Positions 1 through 11,126 of a stretch of DNA of 64,000 bases are shown here, in pieces. Origin of the DNA: Metridium senile (taxonomy: Eukaryota; Cnidaria; Anthozoa; Actiniaria; Metridiidae). Every line of letters starts with the position of its first letter. The stretch's first letter is position 1. The stretch is taken from the NCBI GenBank assembly GCA_949775045.1, contig OX459096.1, forward strand, positions 46,966,379 through 47,030,378, written 5' to 3'. Below the pieces are notes generated by a model that had not been told where the DNA came from, searched no databases, and was given only the letters and a program-made list of their open reading frames with translations. A program made the position numbers and the translations under genes.

Positions 1-423
1 GTATCGATTTTCAGACGATTTTCATGGACGGTCAGTATAATTGATATGCCTTAGTTCACGTACATGAGCCATTTAGATGTGCAGACACTAGACACATTAC
101 AGACACGTACATGTTAAGTTTTGATGGGGGAGGGGGAACGATAAAATCCTTCTAGGATTGTGGGTCACAAATTATTGGCCATCGACTCTCACTCTATTAA
201 AGCATGGCGGTGAGAGTCGAGAAGAGGCTAATTAAATTATTTGAGTATATCAATTCAACCAACATATTGTTAACAGAAAGCGTTATCTTTTGCAAGGCTT
301 TCAGTCATTTTACGTATTTGTGTACTGGTGGGCAAGAATTAGTATGCGACATGCAAGGAGTCAATGATACGTACACAGACCCACAAGTAAGAAACTTTTT
401 TTCTTTTTACCACATTTCATGCA
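1..423. other. non-coding flank, no gene seen
   Basis: I see no splice-consistent coding sequence or recognisable repeat here. An open frame at 204-494 runs into the GAAGA satellite and has no supporting features. Confidence 0.5.
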
Positions 424-640
424 TGAAGAAGAGAAGAGAAGAGAAGAGAAGAGAAGAGAAGAGAAGAGAAGAGAAGAGAAGAGAAGAGATCTAGAAGAGA
501 AGAGAAGAGATCTAGAAGAGAAGAGAAGAGATCTAGAAGAGAAGAGATCTAGAAGAGAAGAGATCTAGAAGAGAAGAGATCTAGAAGAGAAGAGATCTAG
601 AAGAGAAGAGATCTAGAAGAGAAGAGAAGAGATATTTAAC
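424..640. repeat. GAAGA pentanucleotide tract grading into AGATCTAGAA higher-order repeat
   Basis: The tract starts as pure (GAAGA)n up to about 486. It then becomes an array of short units in which one or more GAAGA blocks are joined by AGATCTAGAA. Unit length varies from about 17 to 27 bp. The purine strand is the plus strand throughout, so the whole block is a homopurine-homopyrimidine tract interrupted only by the AGATCT junctions. Confidence 0.95.
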
Positions 641-1583
641 AAGATCCCATGCAAAGTTTTGCATTTCTTTTGCAGATTCATTCCGTTGATAGATCGAAAT
701 ATGGTCAAGGGAATTTAGGACCTCAAGGAATCCAGTCATTTTTATTGAATCACCAGTGTAGTCAGATATGCACAGCTCTTGGGCTGCCAAAGACTCGTCC
801 AGGAACGCCAGTTATCGATGGAGGAACGGTTCCAAACTATCTACCTCTAAAATAGGACGAATGTGCACAAATAGTACACAAATCTCGAACTCAGTACACG
901 AATTTATATTTCAGTAAACAAATTTTGGACTCAGTACACGTAATTCAATTTCAGTGCACAGAACTCGAACTCAGTATTGCTATATATACAATCCGCCATA
1001 AACCATTATTTTTGATATTGTAAAACGATTTTGAAACACGACAAAAAGGTATGTTAGTTAATTCATTGTTCAGCACTCATTTAAAACTGCCATCACGGCG
1101 TGTCAATAAAACAAAATTTTCAAAATATCATTTATTATAGAAATTTAATTTTTTCATCTTTACAAACAACACAAACTTTGATTTTTCTGTTTGTCGACTT
1201 CATGCTTCACTTATCCAAATAAAATAAAATGTTATCTAAATAAGTCTTTTGTCTGAGAATTTACTTACTACACTCTGATACAGAGCAAATCATTTTTACG
1301 TAAACTGTAACTGTACATATAAACTCAACGTCTTTTCACTACTAGAATATCGTTTTCGATTCCTTGAAATCTCGAAGCCGACCATCCAGGCACGAGAAGC
1401 CGGGGAGTTTCAGCTTCACATCTACTGTACGTCATGCAAAATCATCTCTTTTTCAAGGCGTTTTCCTTGTCGTTTTGAGCGCCAAACCACTGTCATATAT
1501 TCACATAAGCAAGACGATATTCGTCCTTTGTGTTCATTTACCTCCTTGATCATTCCGAACTTGAAAGAGCACTGTTCCCAGTT
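641..1583. other. intergenic DNA / probable 3' UTR of the phosphatase gene
   Basis: No coding exon is visible. TTTATT at 1131-1136 reads AATAAA on the minus strand and is a candidate polyadenylation signal about 450 bp beyond the DUSP10-like stop codon. Positions 880-975 carry a loose repetition of the phrase ACTCAGTACACG. Confidence 0.45.
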
Positions 1584-4500
1584 TCATTCCAAGTTCTTTT
1601 TGTTTTTCTCGTACTTGAGAAGCTGTCCCATGAAGTTAAGGTTCGGTGAGATTTCTGGTCTTTTTTCTTTCACAAACTTGTAAGCATCGTTGAGTGAAAG
1701 TCCAAGATGCTTCATGACGTATGCTACCGTGACAGTGGCTGATCGTGACACTCCTGCGTGACAGTGAACCAAAACACGTGTTCCATTAGCACGAGCCTCA
1801 TCTAAAAAAGAACGAAATGACACTTGATAAGTTTCAACTGTTGGACAACGTCGTCAGATATAACATAGACATCGCTATTCAACTGTGTTATCACTGACTG
1901 TGAGCCACTTAGATTGATCACCGACATTTAGCTTGATGAAAAACATTGGCGCTCGGGAGCTACTCACTGGTCTTTTTTACCGACCATGTTAGTCGTATCA
2001 TATACCGCTGACCAACAGCCTTGCGGTATTATATTACCAGCTTGTCTATGATATGATTTGTACAATGATAACGTTTTTATGGATAAGATTGCATTCGGAT
2101 GTTTTTCATTGTATAATCGTAGGTTCTTACCTATAAACCGAACGGCATCTTCAAAGTATTGTCCAATATCCTCCTGATAAGAATCGTTAATTTTAATTTG
2201 CTTATAATGAATGTCTTTGCGGTGAATAAAAAAGTTCGGGCACATCTCTGTCATGTTGAGTATAAACGTTATGGCTAGTCTGTCAACTAGCTCTTCGTCA
2301 GCTGCACCCTCCTCACTCCCAAGAAAAAGAAACGGTAAAATGGCTGAAGCCGGGGGTCCTCGTGGACTCTTTTCACTGTGTTCTGAGATGGGTGGTGTAG
2401 GCGGCGTTACCACTTCACAGATTTTTGAAGACGCGTTCTCACAAAGGTTGCCGTAGTTTTTGCAAAACTCTTTCAGGCCACCTGAAAACAGAAACAAACG
2501 ATTAGTAATTGATAAACAAGATAATGTATGTAATCAAACAGATAGGTGACAGTTCTGTGTCAGAAAGAGATAAACAAAACAACTAGTTTATAGCTAAGAG
2601 CAAATAAAATTGAGTGCAACACAATTTGTTTGTAAACAAATCAACCAAGCATTTCCCATCTAGTAAATTGTGGGGGTGTTATTTTCTCCATAAATGAATA
2701 TCAACAATATTGTTAGAAAAATGTCGCCGTAACTGTGCAAAATGTGTTCAAGTGTTTAGCAAGTTATGAAATAACTGTCCAAGAACAATCAAGTGATAAA
2801 GAACTCTATTATTTTGTTGACATTTAGTCTTCGTACAGGTACCAGTTAATCGACTTCTAACACTGACCACCATTGCCTTTTTCTTTGATTCTCATCGATG
2901 AATTACAACAAAACAAAGACAATGCAATGTTCTTTTGCTAAACGACAAAACTGCGTCTACCGTGTGCAGCTCAAAAAAGAAGTTTTATCGCATAAACAAG
3001 TTGTAGATAATAAGGAATCTCCATCAAGCTGCGATTTGTGCAGATAGTTTCGTACGGTTTCCCGCGCACAACTGCAAACATTTGGGTAAAGTTCTCCAAA
3101 AACACTGCAATATTTGGATTAAGTAAAAGCAAATAAAATTACACTTGAAATCTGATAATCTTTCCAGAGCACCAGCAGAGTACAGTCAAGTCAAGTGTGT
3201 AGCTGACACAAAACAAATTTGCACAAATGGTCAGTACCCGTTGATGAAACCTTTTGGGGTCTCAAATGTGTAAAGCGCATCCCATATTGTTCAAGCCTCA
3301 AATCCATACACAGTTTCATTAAAACACTTGCTTTTTTCTTTGCTTCTAGTCTTTGGTGTTTTTATCGAAGGCGATTTGCATCTTTACAAAACTGGACAAG
3401 TACATGTCACATGAGATCATAATTTTCAGGAAACAACAAAAACATTACTTAATTATGACTTCACAACTACGGCCCAGAATGATTCAAGCAATTATTTTTT
3501 TGGATTTGCACCAATGACTTTGTCAAAAACACCTGCCAAGGACGGACATTTTCTATTAACTAGATTTATCCTATTAACAAAACTTGGAAACTATAATATT
3601 GGCTAAGTCTATTGATTTTGTATCCTTATTAAAGCGCGTTGGCATTGCACTAGTGAAACTTTACATCAAGAAACGAGAAAACTACGGTTTACAAAATGAA
3701 TCCCGTCAGTGGGTAAACACTGTAAAAAAATACAAACTACTAGACCTGTGCATTGAATGTTTAGAACGTGTGAATTGAACTCTATAAAAGCATGAAGATT
3801 TCATGGCCATTAGCAACGAACAAACTCGTCCAAACTACACGGCTTTATCAGTGAACAACGAATAAAGAATACAAAAAGAAGAGTTTGTTGTTGTCCACAA
3901 TCCCTGGTCTAATTAGTCATAAAACAAAACTCCGTATTAGTAAACAAAACAAATAAACATAGCCATCAATAAATGTACTTTTTATGTTTGAATGTACAAA
4001 TTTGCTATAATTGGACATTTGACGAAAACTTGATCACTTATCAACCGATTACCTGCAATATCCAAGCAAGATGCGTAAAACATTTTTTCATTCCAAATCA
4101 AAAATTATTAAAAAAATAATGTTATTTCGAGGAAAAAAACCTCAAACAACATTATACGAAAAGGACTTCATACCTTATCTACATTATAAAACAAATATAA
4201 GAAAATATAAGACAAATACAATGCTAGTTGCTCATACGAACACTTGTTTTAGCAACCCGATATCAGGTCTTTTGAACCAGAACAGTCAAAACACCTTCTT
4301 CGCTGCACAGACGGTGAAAACAATATCTTTTTCCAATCTCTGGCTTAACTACAGCTTCGCGGACAAGTGTTTAGTCGCACTATTCAGTCTAGAAAGTGAA
4401 CTACTATTTACAATTTACAATTTTACAATTTACTATTTACTATTTACAATTTGTTTAGCTCTCTTTCATGTTTCCACATCTAAAATGCCTTATTTTTTAA

Positions 4501-7393
4501 CATTTCCAGATTTGTTCTAATAAAATGCAGTATGTTTCAATTCAATGTGCAGAAAACTCAAAGTGTACGACGACACAGAGATTTAAAGTGTTAAAAGTAT
4601 AGTGAAATTACTTTACCTAACGGCCTCAGCTTCAAAGGAGGAAGAACTACAACACGACATGTCATGTTTATGCAATGATCCTTGTACTATGGGACTAACT
4701 CTACAAATGAACCTCATCGCCTCAAAGAAAAGTTTGTTTGAACGAGCAAAGAGTGTTGTAATGTGTTTGCAGATCAGTGAGCTGAGTAGACCCTTATCGC
4801 TACCTCACTTCAAATTGTTACACTCCATCTAACCGGTTCACTGAGAAAAAAGTAAGAAATCACTTAAATATCGCTGAATGCTGCTATTATTTTTTACCAG
4901 AAAACTTAAGCTACAAATCCAATTTAGTGTAGGTATTCTGGAATTAATTTGTTAATTAACGTCACTTAAATACAAGCGCTTTCAAATGATACAACTTCAA
5001 TTTGCAGGTTATCATTTTCTGATGTAACAGCCTTTCCCGCCATTTGTAGCTAGCCTTATCATTTTCCTTATACCAAACAAACAAACAAACAAAAAAAACG
5101 ATTGTATTAACGAGTTGACCGGCTTTGATTTCAGTTTAAATAAATTGTTATCAAATATATAAGTCAAACAAAACCAAAGGGAAAAATAAGTGTTTTTCAT
5201 TCAAATAATTAGGTCACCTGTTATCGTCTTAAAAATGTCTTAATGCTCAGTCAATCGGTCCAATTAACTGGATGAGATGACCCTCAGAAACAAAAAATGT
5301 AGCCTTTGCAACGGTTATCTTAACATAATGACATTTTGGCTCAATCACTCAAATACCATCTAAATATAGCAAAAACGGCAATTCTAGATATTGTATCGAT
5401 CGTAGCCTGCAGTTATTGGGGAGTTTGGAGAAAATTGGAAGTTGGGGTTCGCTCGACTCGTTACAACTGAGCAGATACCACCGGAGCCCCAACTTCCGAC
5501 ATCCTTCACAAGAACGCCTGTTAATTCTACAGGCTATTTTGATCGAAGAGACCCCTTACATGGCCCCTTTACTGCGTTATTGATTCGCTGTAGTTGCTCT
5601 TTCCGTTGTAACAAATCTGACGATTGATATGCGTTACCAAGTAAAACTCTTTTTTCTACAGGCCTATGGTTATGATTTGCTTCCACAGAAATGCTGACTA
5701 AGTTAATTGTTATTGTATTTTTTTTTGTCTATTACAGCGCAACGCGCAAAAGTATAACCACATTTAATGTATTCGCATACTTCTATGCACGGGAGTTTGT
5801 ACTTTAAACAGACACATTTGATGTGAAGTTGTCTGATTTTACCGAATAAGGCGTGTAAAAACTCGTTTCGCAGCATTAAGTCCTTGCATAGAAGTATGCG
5901 AATATTAAAAGTGGTCATACTTTTGCACGTCGCGCTGTAATTATAGCAATAACTATTCAAGACAAAACACGGTTAAAGAATATTGTGATCTCAGCGAACT
6001 TCAAGCAAAAAAAGCTGACAAGGCGAAATGTGATTTCAACTGGTTGCGCTCTGTAGTGACCACATCGCCATGGTGTCATAAGCAAAACACTGCCCCCAAA
6101 TTGACATGATGGTTCAAAAGCAATGGAGTCAAAAACACAGACACTTCAAGAGTCAAAAACATTGATCTCAGTAAACAAAACCAACGACTGTAGTAACAGC
6201 TTTAGTTTGACTGCCTTCTATATAGCACATAATTGCTGTTGAGAAAATGTTTTACTATTAAACAGCCGTGTAGACATTGTGGCATAATAATAGTTTCTAT
6301 TAGCACATAAAAGCATGAATGATGCTACCCACTGGAACACCATGGCGGAGGCAAAAATAGCTCACTTACATCAAAATACTACTGGCAACAGAATGACAGT
6401 TTCTATTTTTATGATATATTATATAATTTTAGATGTTGACTTGGAAGCTATAAAGTTACAGTGGGTTTTTTTCTGAACATGTCCAGTCAAGATTATAAAC
6501 TCTAACACGGTGAATTATTATGACAACATCAATGGATAAAAATACGCTTTAAAACAATATAATGTGTCTGGTAACACATAAAAGCATTTGTATACTTCGG
6601 CGCGGGGACTTTTTTTAGTTCAAGTTCAACGACTTTGTATTATCGAAAGTGAAAATTGTCAAGCGTGTCATGTATAATCAGCAATAATGATATAGAAACA
6701 CAGTTGGTTTCGAAAATTGTGAAGACTGCTGTGCCATTTCAGTTTAAGCAACATAATAAATGATCGCGTTTCATAGCAACACACGTGTAGGCGCGTAGTC
6801 TGAGTGCACGCACGCGTATAATCAACCGTGCGTGTCTCATGTGTGTTTATGTACTCGCGCACTCGTTCTTCACTTGCGCACATTATTACAACAACAAATA
6901 CACAAATATTACTATACTTATAATATGTAATAATTTATCTTAATGAGCAAATAAAACCTTTCTTACCTAAGAGCAACGAGGTCTCCTTTCCTTCTTTCGA
7001 CAATGTTTGTATGACAATAAAAATAGCTGATTTGTCCGATGTTTTTTGTAACTCTTCAGTGTTTGTGACTTCGTCGTATACTACAAAACGATGTGTTGAA
7101 CCACTAATATATCTTTCCTTTCCTTCTTGTGAAGAAATTAAGTCTTTGAGTTTAGTTTTTCCTTGTGTAAGTCTTTTTCTTGCTAATGATGAACAATTTA
7201 CGTGAATGGCACCTTTGATGTGCACAGTACTAAAAGCAACCAGAGATCGACAATCGACTAATACAGTTCGATTCTCCTCACTAAGAATTCTCTCAGCAAC
7301 TTCAGACGAAGAAACAAACGGACATCTTGAGCTCATGTCGGCCAAAACTGGAAGAAATTGCGAAGTCCGTACTTCAGACACACTGCCAGGCAT
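1584..7393 (-). CDS. DUSP10: dual-specificity MAP kinase phosphatase, DUSP10 (MKP-5)-like
   Basis: Three coding exons on the minus strand: 7393-6967, 2481-2131 and 1801-1584 (331 residues). Donors read TTAG/GTAAGA and ATAG/GTAAGA; acceptors are TTTTCAG and TTTTTTAG. An N-terminal rhodanese/CH2 domain (about residues 25-150) carries a basic ARKRL stretch (71-75) like the MAPK-docking motif of MKPs. The catalytic domain (about 187-325) has the general-acid Asp242 and the HCHAGVSR signature, with Cys273 and Arg279 in C(X5)R spacing. The phrases ILPFLFLG and [12 protein letters not shown] favour DUSP10 over DUSP8/16. Such enzymes dephosphorylate Thr and Tyr in JNK and p38 activation loops. Human DUSP10 is longer at the N terminus; here the ATG lies directly after an acceptor-like TTCTTTTCAG, so an upstream exon may exist. 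The 4.5-kb first intron holds a hairpin transposon. Confidence 0.87.
5405..5537. mobile_element. small inverted-repeat element with TAGCCTG ends
   Basis: The left end TAGCCTGCAG is matched in reverse by CTACAGGCTA on the right. An inner pair, GGAAGTTGGGG against CCCCAACTTCC, forms a second stem. The ends resemble those of the element at 18733-18882, so it may be a short non-autonomous DNA transposon. No target duplication was resolved. Confidence 0.4.
5733..5941. mobile_element. hairpin MITE, ends TTACAGCGC
   Basis: About 60-bp imperfect inverted repeats begin TTACAGCGCAACG on the left and end CGTCGCGCTGTAA on the right, sharing the inner phrase TTCGCATACTTCTATGCA. The element has no coding capacity. 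It lies in the first intron of the phosphatase gene. Superfamily is not assignable from the ends alone. Confidence 0.75.
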
Positions 7394-8059
7394 CTGAAAA
7401 GAACCGAAGAAACGACTTGAGAATATGGGCACTTGGTTAGCTCTCGATCGCGACACCAACCAAAGCACAAGGTTCTATACGCGCAATACCAAGCAAATGA
7501 CTATTTACTTGTTCTCAGTAATTTTGCGTGGGTAATCTTTGATGAAACCGAGAAAAAACCTTCAAAACAAATCCTTTTCCTAACAAAGATCATTTCATTT
7601 ATATATGCGATGTCTCAAAGACAACCCATGATGTCATTAACAACCAATCAAAATACAGCCTTATTTCAATCGATTACACAGAGCATGTCTGAAATGTGAC
7701 ACTTGACACAACAAAAATCTTCCGACGGCTTTACGAAGCGCTTACGAGTAACTTAACAATGCCTTCGAGAAAATTCTCGACAACCACTCGGCCGTATAGT
7801 ATAAGTACTAGCTTGCTGTTTTAATACAATAGTCACGGATGTGCTAAGACAAGTCTATAAAGATATACGCAATATACGTCACACACTGCCGACGTCACGT
7901 TTTCTCGTAGTTTCTGTATGTGACTTCCTTATTAATCAAATTTATTTAGGGTATTGTTTTACTTCTTGTTTATTAGAAGGAAATAGGTTATTCATCGTGG
8001 AATGTGAAATTAAAAGGATACTTAATCAATTGTCTCACGATTGAGGTCATTGGTAGAAA

Positions 8060-8345
8060 TACCGCGACGTTTCTCATTCTTGTTTATTGTTTGTATTTTC
8101 TTTACACCGATGAAGCGTTAGTAAATTTTAATTTCTCTTTCGTTAATTCAAGAGGAATATAAATATATACAAATCATATAGTATGTATGTCTCTTTGTTA
8201 AGCTTCTATTCTCTTTATTTTGCTTTTACTCCGACGAAGGGCTAAAGCTTGAAACGTCAGTAAGTTAAGTCAAAAATTTTTTACGGTGTTACAAATTTTA
8301 TTCTATTACCTATCGTTTATATCAAACACCGACGCCATTTTCCAT
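8060..8345 (+). mobile_element. Penelope-like retroelement terminal relic with degenerate hammerhead core
   Basis: Positions 8231-8258 read CCGACGAAGG..GAAACGTC. This fits the CUGANGA..GAAA..GUC layout of the hammerhead ribozymes in Penelope-like element termini, with U4 replaced by C. It is followed at 8281-8330 by TTTTTACGGTGTTACAAATTT, a phrase I associate with the ends of such elements in marine invertebrates. A second partial motif, ACCGATGAAGCG, lies at 8107-8118. No reverse transcriptase or GIY-YIG frame is nearby, so this is a terminal fragment. Confidence 0.5.
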
Positions 8346-8708
8346 TTGTATTTTTTTCTCTCTCTTTATTCCAAATAAATGTCTTGAAATATTTAGAATT
8401 AAAGCCAGCCGTTTAAATACATTACGTAAAATCGTAGAAATCCTGTTGAAACAGCAAGTTTCGAATCTGACTAGTTAGCAGATACAGTTTTCGAAATCTA
8501 GTTTTTTTTTTTGGCAGATTAGCAAAAACTGGTTGAGAGCAAAAACCGGTTTTGAATCCAGTTAGTCAAGTATGACCTGTCCAATTACAACAATTGTGAT
8601 AACCGAATTCAGACTGGTTTACAATCCTTTGAACACATAAAGTTTATTAATAAACACGTTCTGAAATCATGATTAATCAATTAAAATTTGGCTATTGCAC
8701 CATACACC

Positions 8709-8849
8709 GAATCGAAATATGGCGACCAATTTGAATAACAATTGTTCTTGACTAACTGGCCTCTCATTCATGTGAAAACTCCATTGTATTCCATCATGAA
8801 CACGAGGCTAGTCAGTCAAGAACAATAGCAGGTCGCCATATTTCGATTC
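8709..8849. mobile_element. inverted-repeat element (GAATCGAAATATGGCGACC ends)
   Basis: A perfect 19-bp terminal inverted repeat (8709-8727 and 8831-8849) flanks a second inner stem, in which ATTGTTCTTGACT is matched in reverse near 8813-8825. The whole 141 bp can fold into one hairpin. It is non-coding and probably a MITE. Confidence 0.7.
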
Positions 8850-9297
8850 AGTCTTTATATATGAAATGGGATTTCCTTTACAACAGTTCTACTTGATAAC
8901 ATGGCTTTTTTTTATGTACTATTTATGAAACGAGTGAAGATTGCCCTCTTTTTCACAGTATTTTTTTTGAAGAACACAGAACCTTTTCAATAAAAGCAAG
9001 AATATACCATGTGGTCTAAGTATAATTGAGGCACTGTGAATGTTTCGGCATGATCATGCATGATTGGTGCATTATCACGTACCTCGCGTGTTGACATATG
9101 ATATGCGTGGTGGGGAGGGGGTGGTTTTGGTTCAGTACTTTATGACCTATAAATGGAAACTAGCGAATAACTATGAAAATGAACTAGTTAATTTACTCCA
9201 CATAGTTTTATCACCAATATAAATGAATTAAACCTAATAATCCCTTTATTACATTATTTCCTTTTCAAAATATTTGTAACTAGACGCATTTAGTGCG

Positions 9298-9434
9298 TTT
9301 ACTCAGGCTACGTCATAGATTAGTTGTGGTTTACCTGTGGCATTACGTCATGTGTAATCTCGACACAACGATAGACCCATAGATAGAAAAGGTAAACCTA
9401 GACTCAGGCTCCCCTGCGGAGAAGCCTGAGTAAA
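9298..9434. mobile_element. short TIR element, ends TTTACTCAGGCT
   Basis: TTTACTCAGGCT on the left is matched in reverse by AGCCTGAGTAAA on the right, 137 bp apart. There is no coding capacity. A small non-autonomous DNA transposon is likely, but the repeat is only 12 bp. Confidence 0.5.
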
Positions 9435-9735
9435 AATATATATACATTTATATATTGATTTCCCCCATTTTACCGCGTGCATGGCTAGTTGAGGGTCTGG
9501 GAATTAACCGTCGAATGGAAGAAATTAACCCTTAACGGTCAAGAGTTAAAATAGTTAACCGTCAAGGCTGAAAATACAGAATGCGAAACAATTTATTTCC
9601 GGCAGTACTAGTCTCCACCACAGTCGTTTTATCTCAGTATGGTCACGCAACGCGTGGACGGCTGCTATAGTGGGGAGACCGCTACAGACCTAGCCTACTC
9701 CGCAGCCAACTTTTCTCCTTTGGGCTAATTCCTTT

Positions 9736-9980
9736 TGTGACATGGGCTTCCTTTGGTTTTGCGAGAGGGCCTGGTGAGGAGAACTTCGCCATGCTCGATT
9801 TCATGATATGATTTCATGATCGATTCTTCGTGTATTCGTGAGTCTTTTATACGGTTAATTTGCTTATTGTAGTTGGACGTTTGATCTATTTTCATCAAGA
9901 GAGTGCATATTTTAGTTCCACCCGTTAGGGTCTTTGTGTGTGTATAATAAACGATCGAGTCAATAATTACCTGTGTCACA
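9736..9980 (+). repeat. 5' long terminal repeat
   Basis: The LTR is bounded by a 7-bp inverted repeat (TGTGACA/TGTCACA). It contains TATAATAA near 9943 and AATAAA at 9946-9951, so promoter and polyadenylation functions probably lie here. It differs from the 3' copy by G for A in the TATACRGTTAA phrase and C for T in GAGTGYATA. Confidence 0.96.
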
Positions 9981-9982
9981 TG

Positions 9983-10000
9983 TGGCGTCGCGAGCAGGAT
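9983..10000 (+). other. primer-binding site
   Basis: TGGCGTCGCGAGCAGGAT lies 2 nt after the 5' LTR. Its TGG start is the complement of a tRNA CCA end, so minus-strand synthesis should be primed by a tRNA here. I could not identify the tRNA with certainty; the acceptor-stem complement is compatible with a serine-type tRNA. Confidence 0.7.
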
Positions 10001-10094
10001 AATACACAGGACATACACAGGCCCTGACGGCTGCACAATGGAACATGATTAATCTGTGAGTACATATAAGTATTTATACGTGTTTTGGCCAATT

Positions 10095-11093
10095 ATGGGG
10101 GAGCAAGTGGACAAGTTAACGCAGGAGCTTGAGGCCTTGAAAGATATAATTGCCAAAAGAGAAGCAGAATCAATAAAAGCAGCAGAGAACACAGAGGCCA
10201 TCGAAAAAGAGTTAAAAAAATTACTTAAAAGTGAAAAGGATGTAAGCGCTGGGTCGGGAGATCGAGTAGTCTATGTTTCCCAGTCAAGAAAAATTGATAA
10301 GTTCAGGGGCAGGCCATTGAAGTCCTCAGACCCAGGGGTGGAAGATTGGATTGCTGACGCCAAAGCAGCATGTCATAGTAGAGGGCTGGGTACCAAAGAA
10401 CAAGCCGCTTATATAATTGAACATCTGGGAGGGGATGCTCGACTTGAAGTCCTTGGAAGAGGGGAGGCCATAAAAACAGACCCCTCTCAAATATTTACTG
10501 TACTGCTGAGGGTGTTCGGTGATGGAGATAGCTTACCTCAACAGCAACAGCTATTCTATAGTTACAAACAGAGGGAGGGGGATAGCCTTGTTACATGTTC
10601 CCTTGCACTTGTCAAGATCTTTGACCGAATAACTCAGCTTGAGCCATCCTTCCTTCCCGGACGAGACACTCAACTGAAGAATCGGCTGGCAGAGGCAGTA
10701 ATTGATGATAGTCTGCGGACAGAGCTGCGAAGATTGAATACAGAGCACCCCGAGCTGTCATACTTTGATGCCAGGGACCGAGTCATGAAACTTACAAGCA
10801 GCCAACCCAAACCTTCGGCTAAGGAGGCTGTTGTGAGCGAAGTCTCAGCTGGAAAAGATCTACAACAGGTTGTGCAGCAGCAAGCCAGCCAGATAGCAGC
10901 CCAACAGAAACAGATTGAATCATTGATTGCAGCCATGAGTCAACAAAGTGGACCCAAAGAGAGCCAGAGGAAAGTCAGGCGATGCTGGTTGTGCGACTCT
11001 ACTGATCATGTTAAGAGGAATTGCCCCAAGAGCAATGAGGCAGCAGTGGCTGTGACCGGCCAACAAGAAACCCGTAAACCAAATTTAAACTGA
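10095..11093 (+). CDS. gag: Gag polyprotein of Ty3/gypsy element, PNMA-like
   Basis: The ATG at 10095 gives 332 residues; an upstream in-frame GTG at 10056 is not a credible start. The first 50 residues are heptad-like and charged (coiled coil). A capsid-like middle follows, with the phrases VEDWIADAK and EHLGGDARLEVL, which recall PNMA-family Gags. A glutamine-rich linker leads to one CCHC zinc knuckle (C-X2-C-X4-H-X4-C, 10983-11024). The protein should form particles and bind the element RNA. Its stop codon UGA directly follows the frameshift heptamer, so a minority of ribosomes should continue into Pol. Confidence 0.93.
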   Translation: MGEQVDKLTQELEALKDIIAKREAESIKAAENTEAIEKELKKLLKSEKDVSAGSGDRVVYVSQSRKIDKFRGRPLKSSDPGVEDWIADAKAACHSRGLGTKEQAAYIIEHLGGDARLEVLGRGEAIKTDPSQIFTVLLRVFGDGDSLPQQQQLFYSYKQREGDSLVTCSLALVKIFDRITQLEPSFLPGRDTQLKNRLAEAVIDDSLRTELRRLNTEHPELSYFDARDRVMKLTSSQPKPSAKEAVVSEVSAGKDLQQVVQQQASQIAAQQKQIESLIAAMSQQSGPKESQRKVRRCWLCDSTDHVKRNCPKSNEAAVAVTGQQETRKPNLN

Positions 11094-11126
11094 GTGCGCC
11101 CACTGCATCAAAGCATGCAGTGGGCG
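11084..11126 (+). promoter_or_regulatory. -1 programmed ribosomal frameshift signal at the gag-pol junction
   Basis: The heptamer TTTAAAC (11084-11090) sits in the Gag frame as T TTA AAC, the canonical X XXY YYZ phasing. The Gag stop TGA is at 11091-11093. A 6-nt spacer (11091-11096) leads to a perfect 12-bp stem (11097-11108 with 11115-11126) closed by the loop CAAAGC. Slipping back by one base continues through the stem into the Pol frame without a stop. Heptamer, spacer and stem all match established -1 frameshift signals. Confidence 0.93.

Larger units (their letters stand above)
2482..6966 (-). other. first coding intron of the DUSP10-like gene
   Basis: This 4.5-kb intron contains no exon that I can support. 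Open frames such as 4071-4520 are AT-rich and lack domain features. It contains an imperfect inverted repeat at 5405-5537 and a long terminal-inverted-repeat element at 5733-5941. Confidence 0.6.
7394..9731. other. intergenic region between the phosphatase gene and the LTR retrotransposon
   Basis: No protein-coding exon is supported. It holds the phosphatase promoter, or a further 5' exon (see the acceptor-like sequence at 7394), a Penelope-like relic (8060-8345), and inverted-repeat elements at 8709-8849 and 9298-9434. Confidence 0.5.

Noticed and set aside
4071..4520. 149-codon open frame in the DUSP10 intron
   Set aside because: AT-rich, low-complexity composition, no domain, signal or splice support; it lies wholly in an intron of a well-supported gene.
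11120..11122. GTG at 11120 as an independent pol start codon
   Set aside because: The frame is open upstream to the slippery heptamer and the codon lies inside the frameshift stem, so frameshifting explains expression better.
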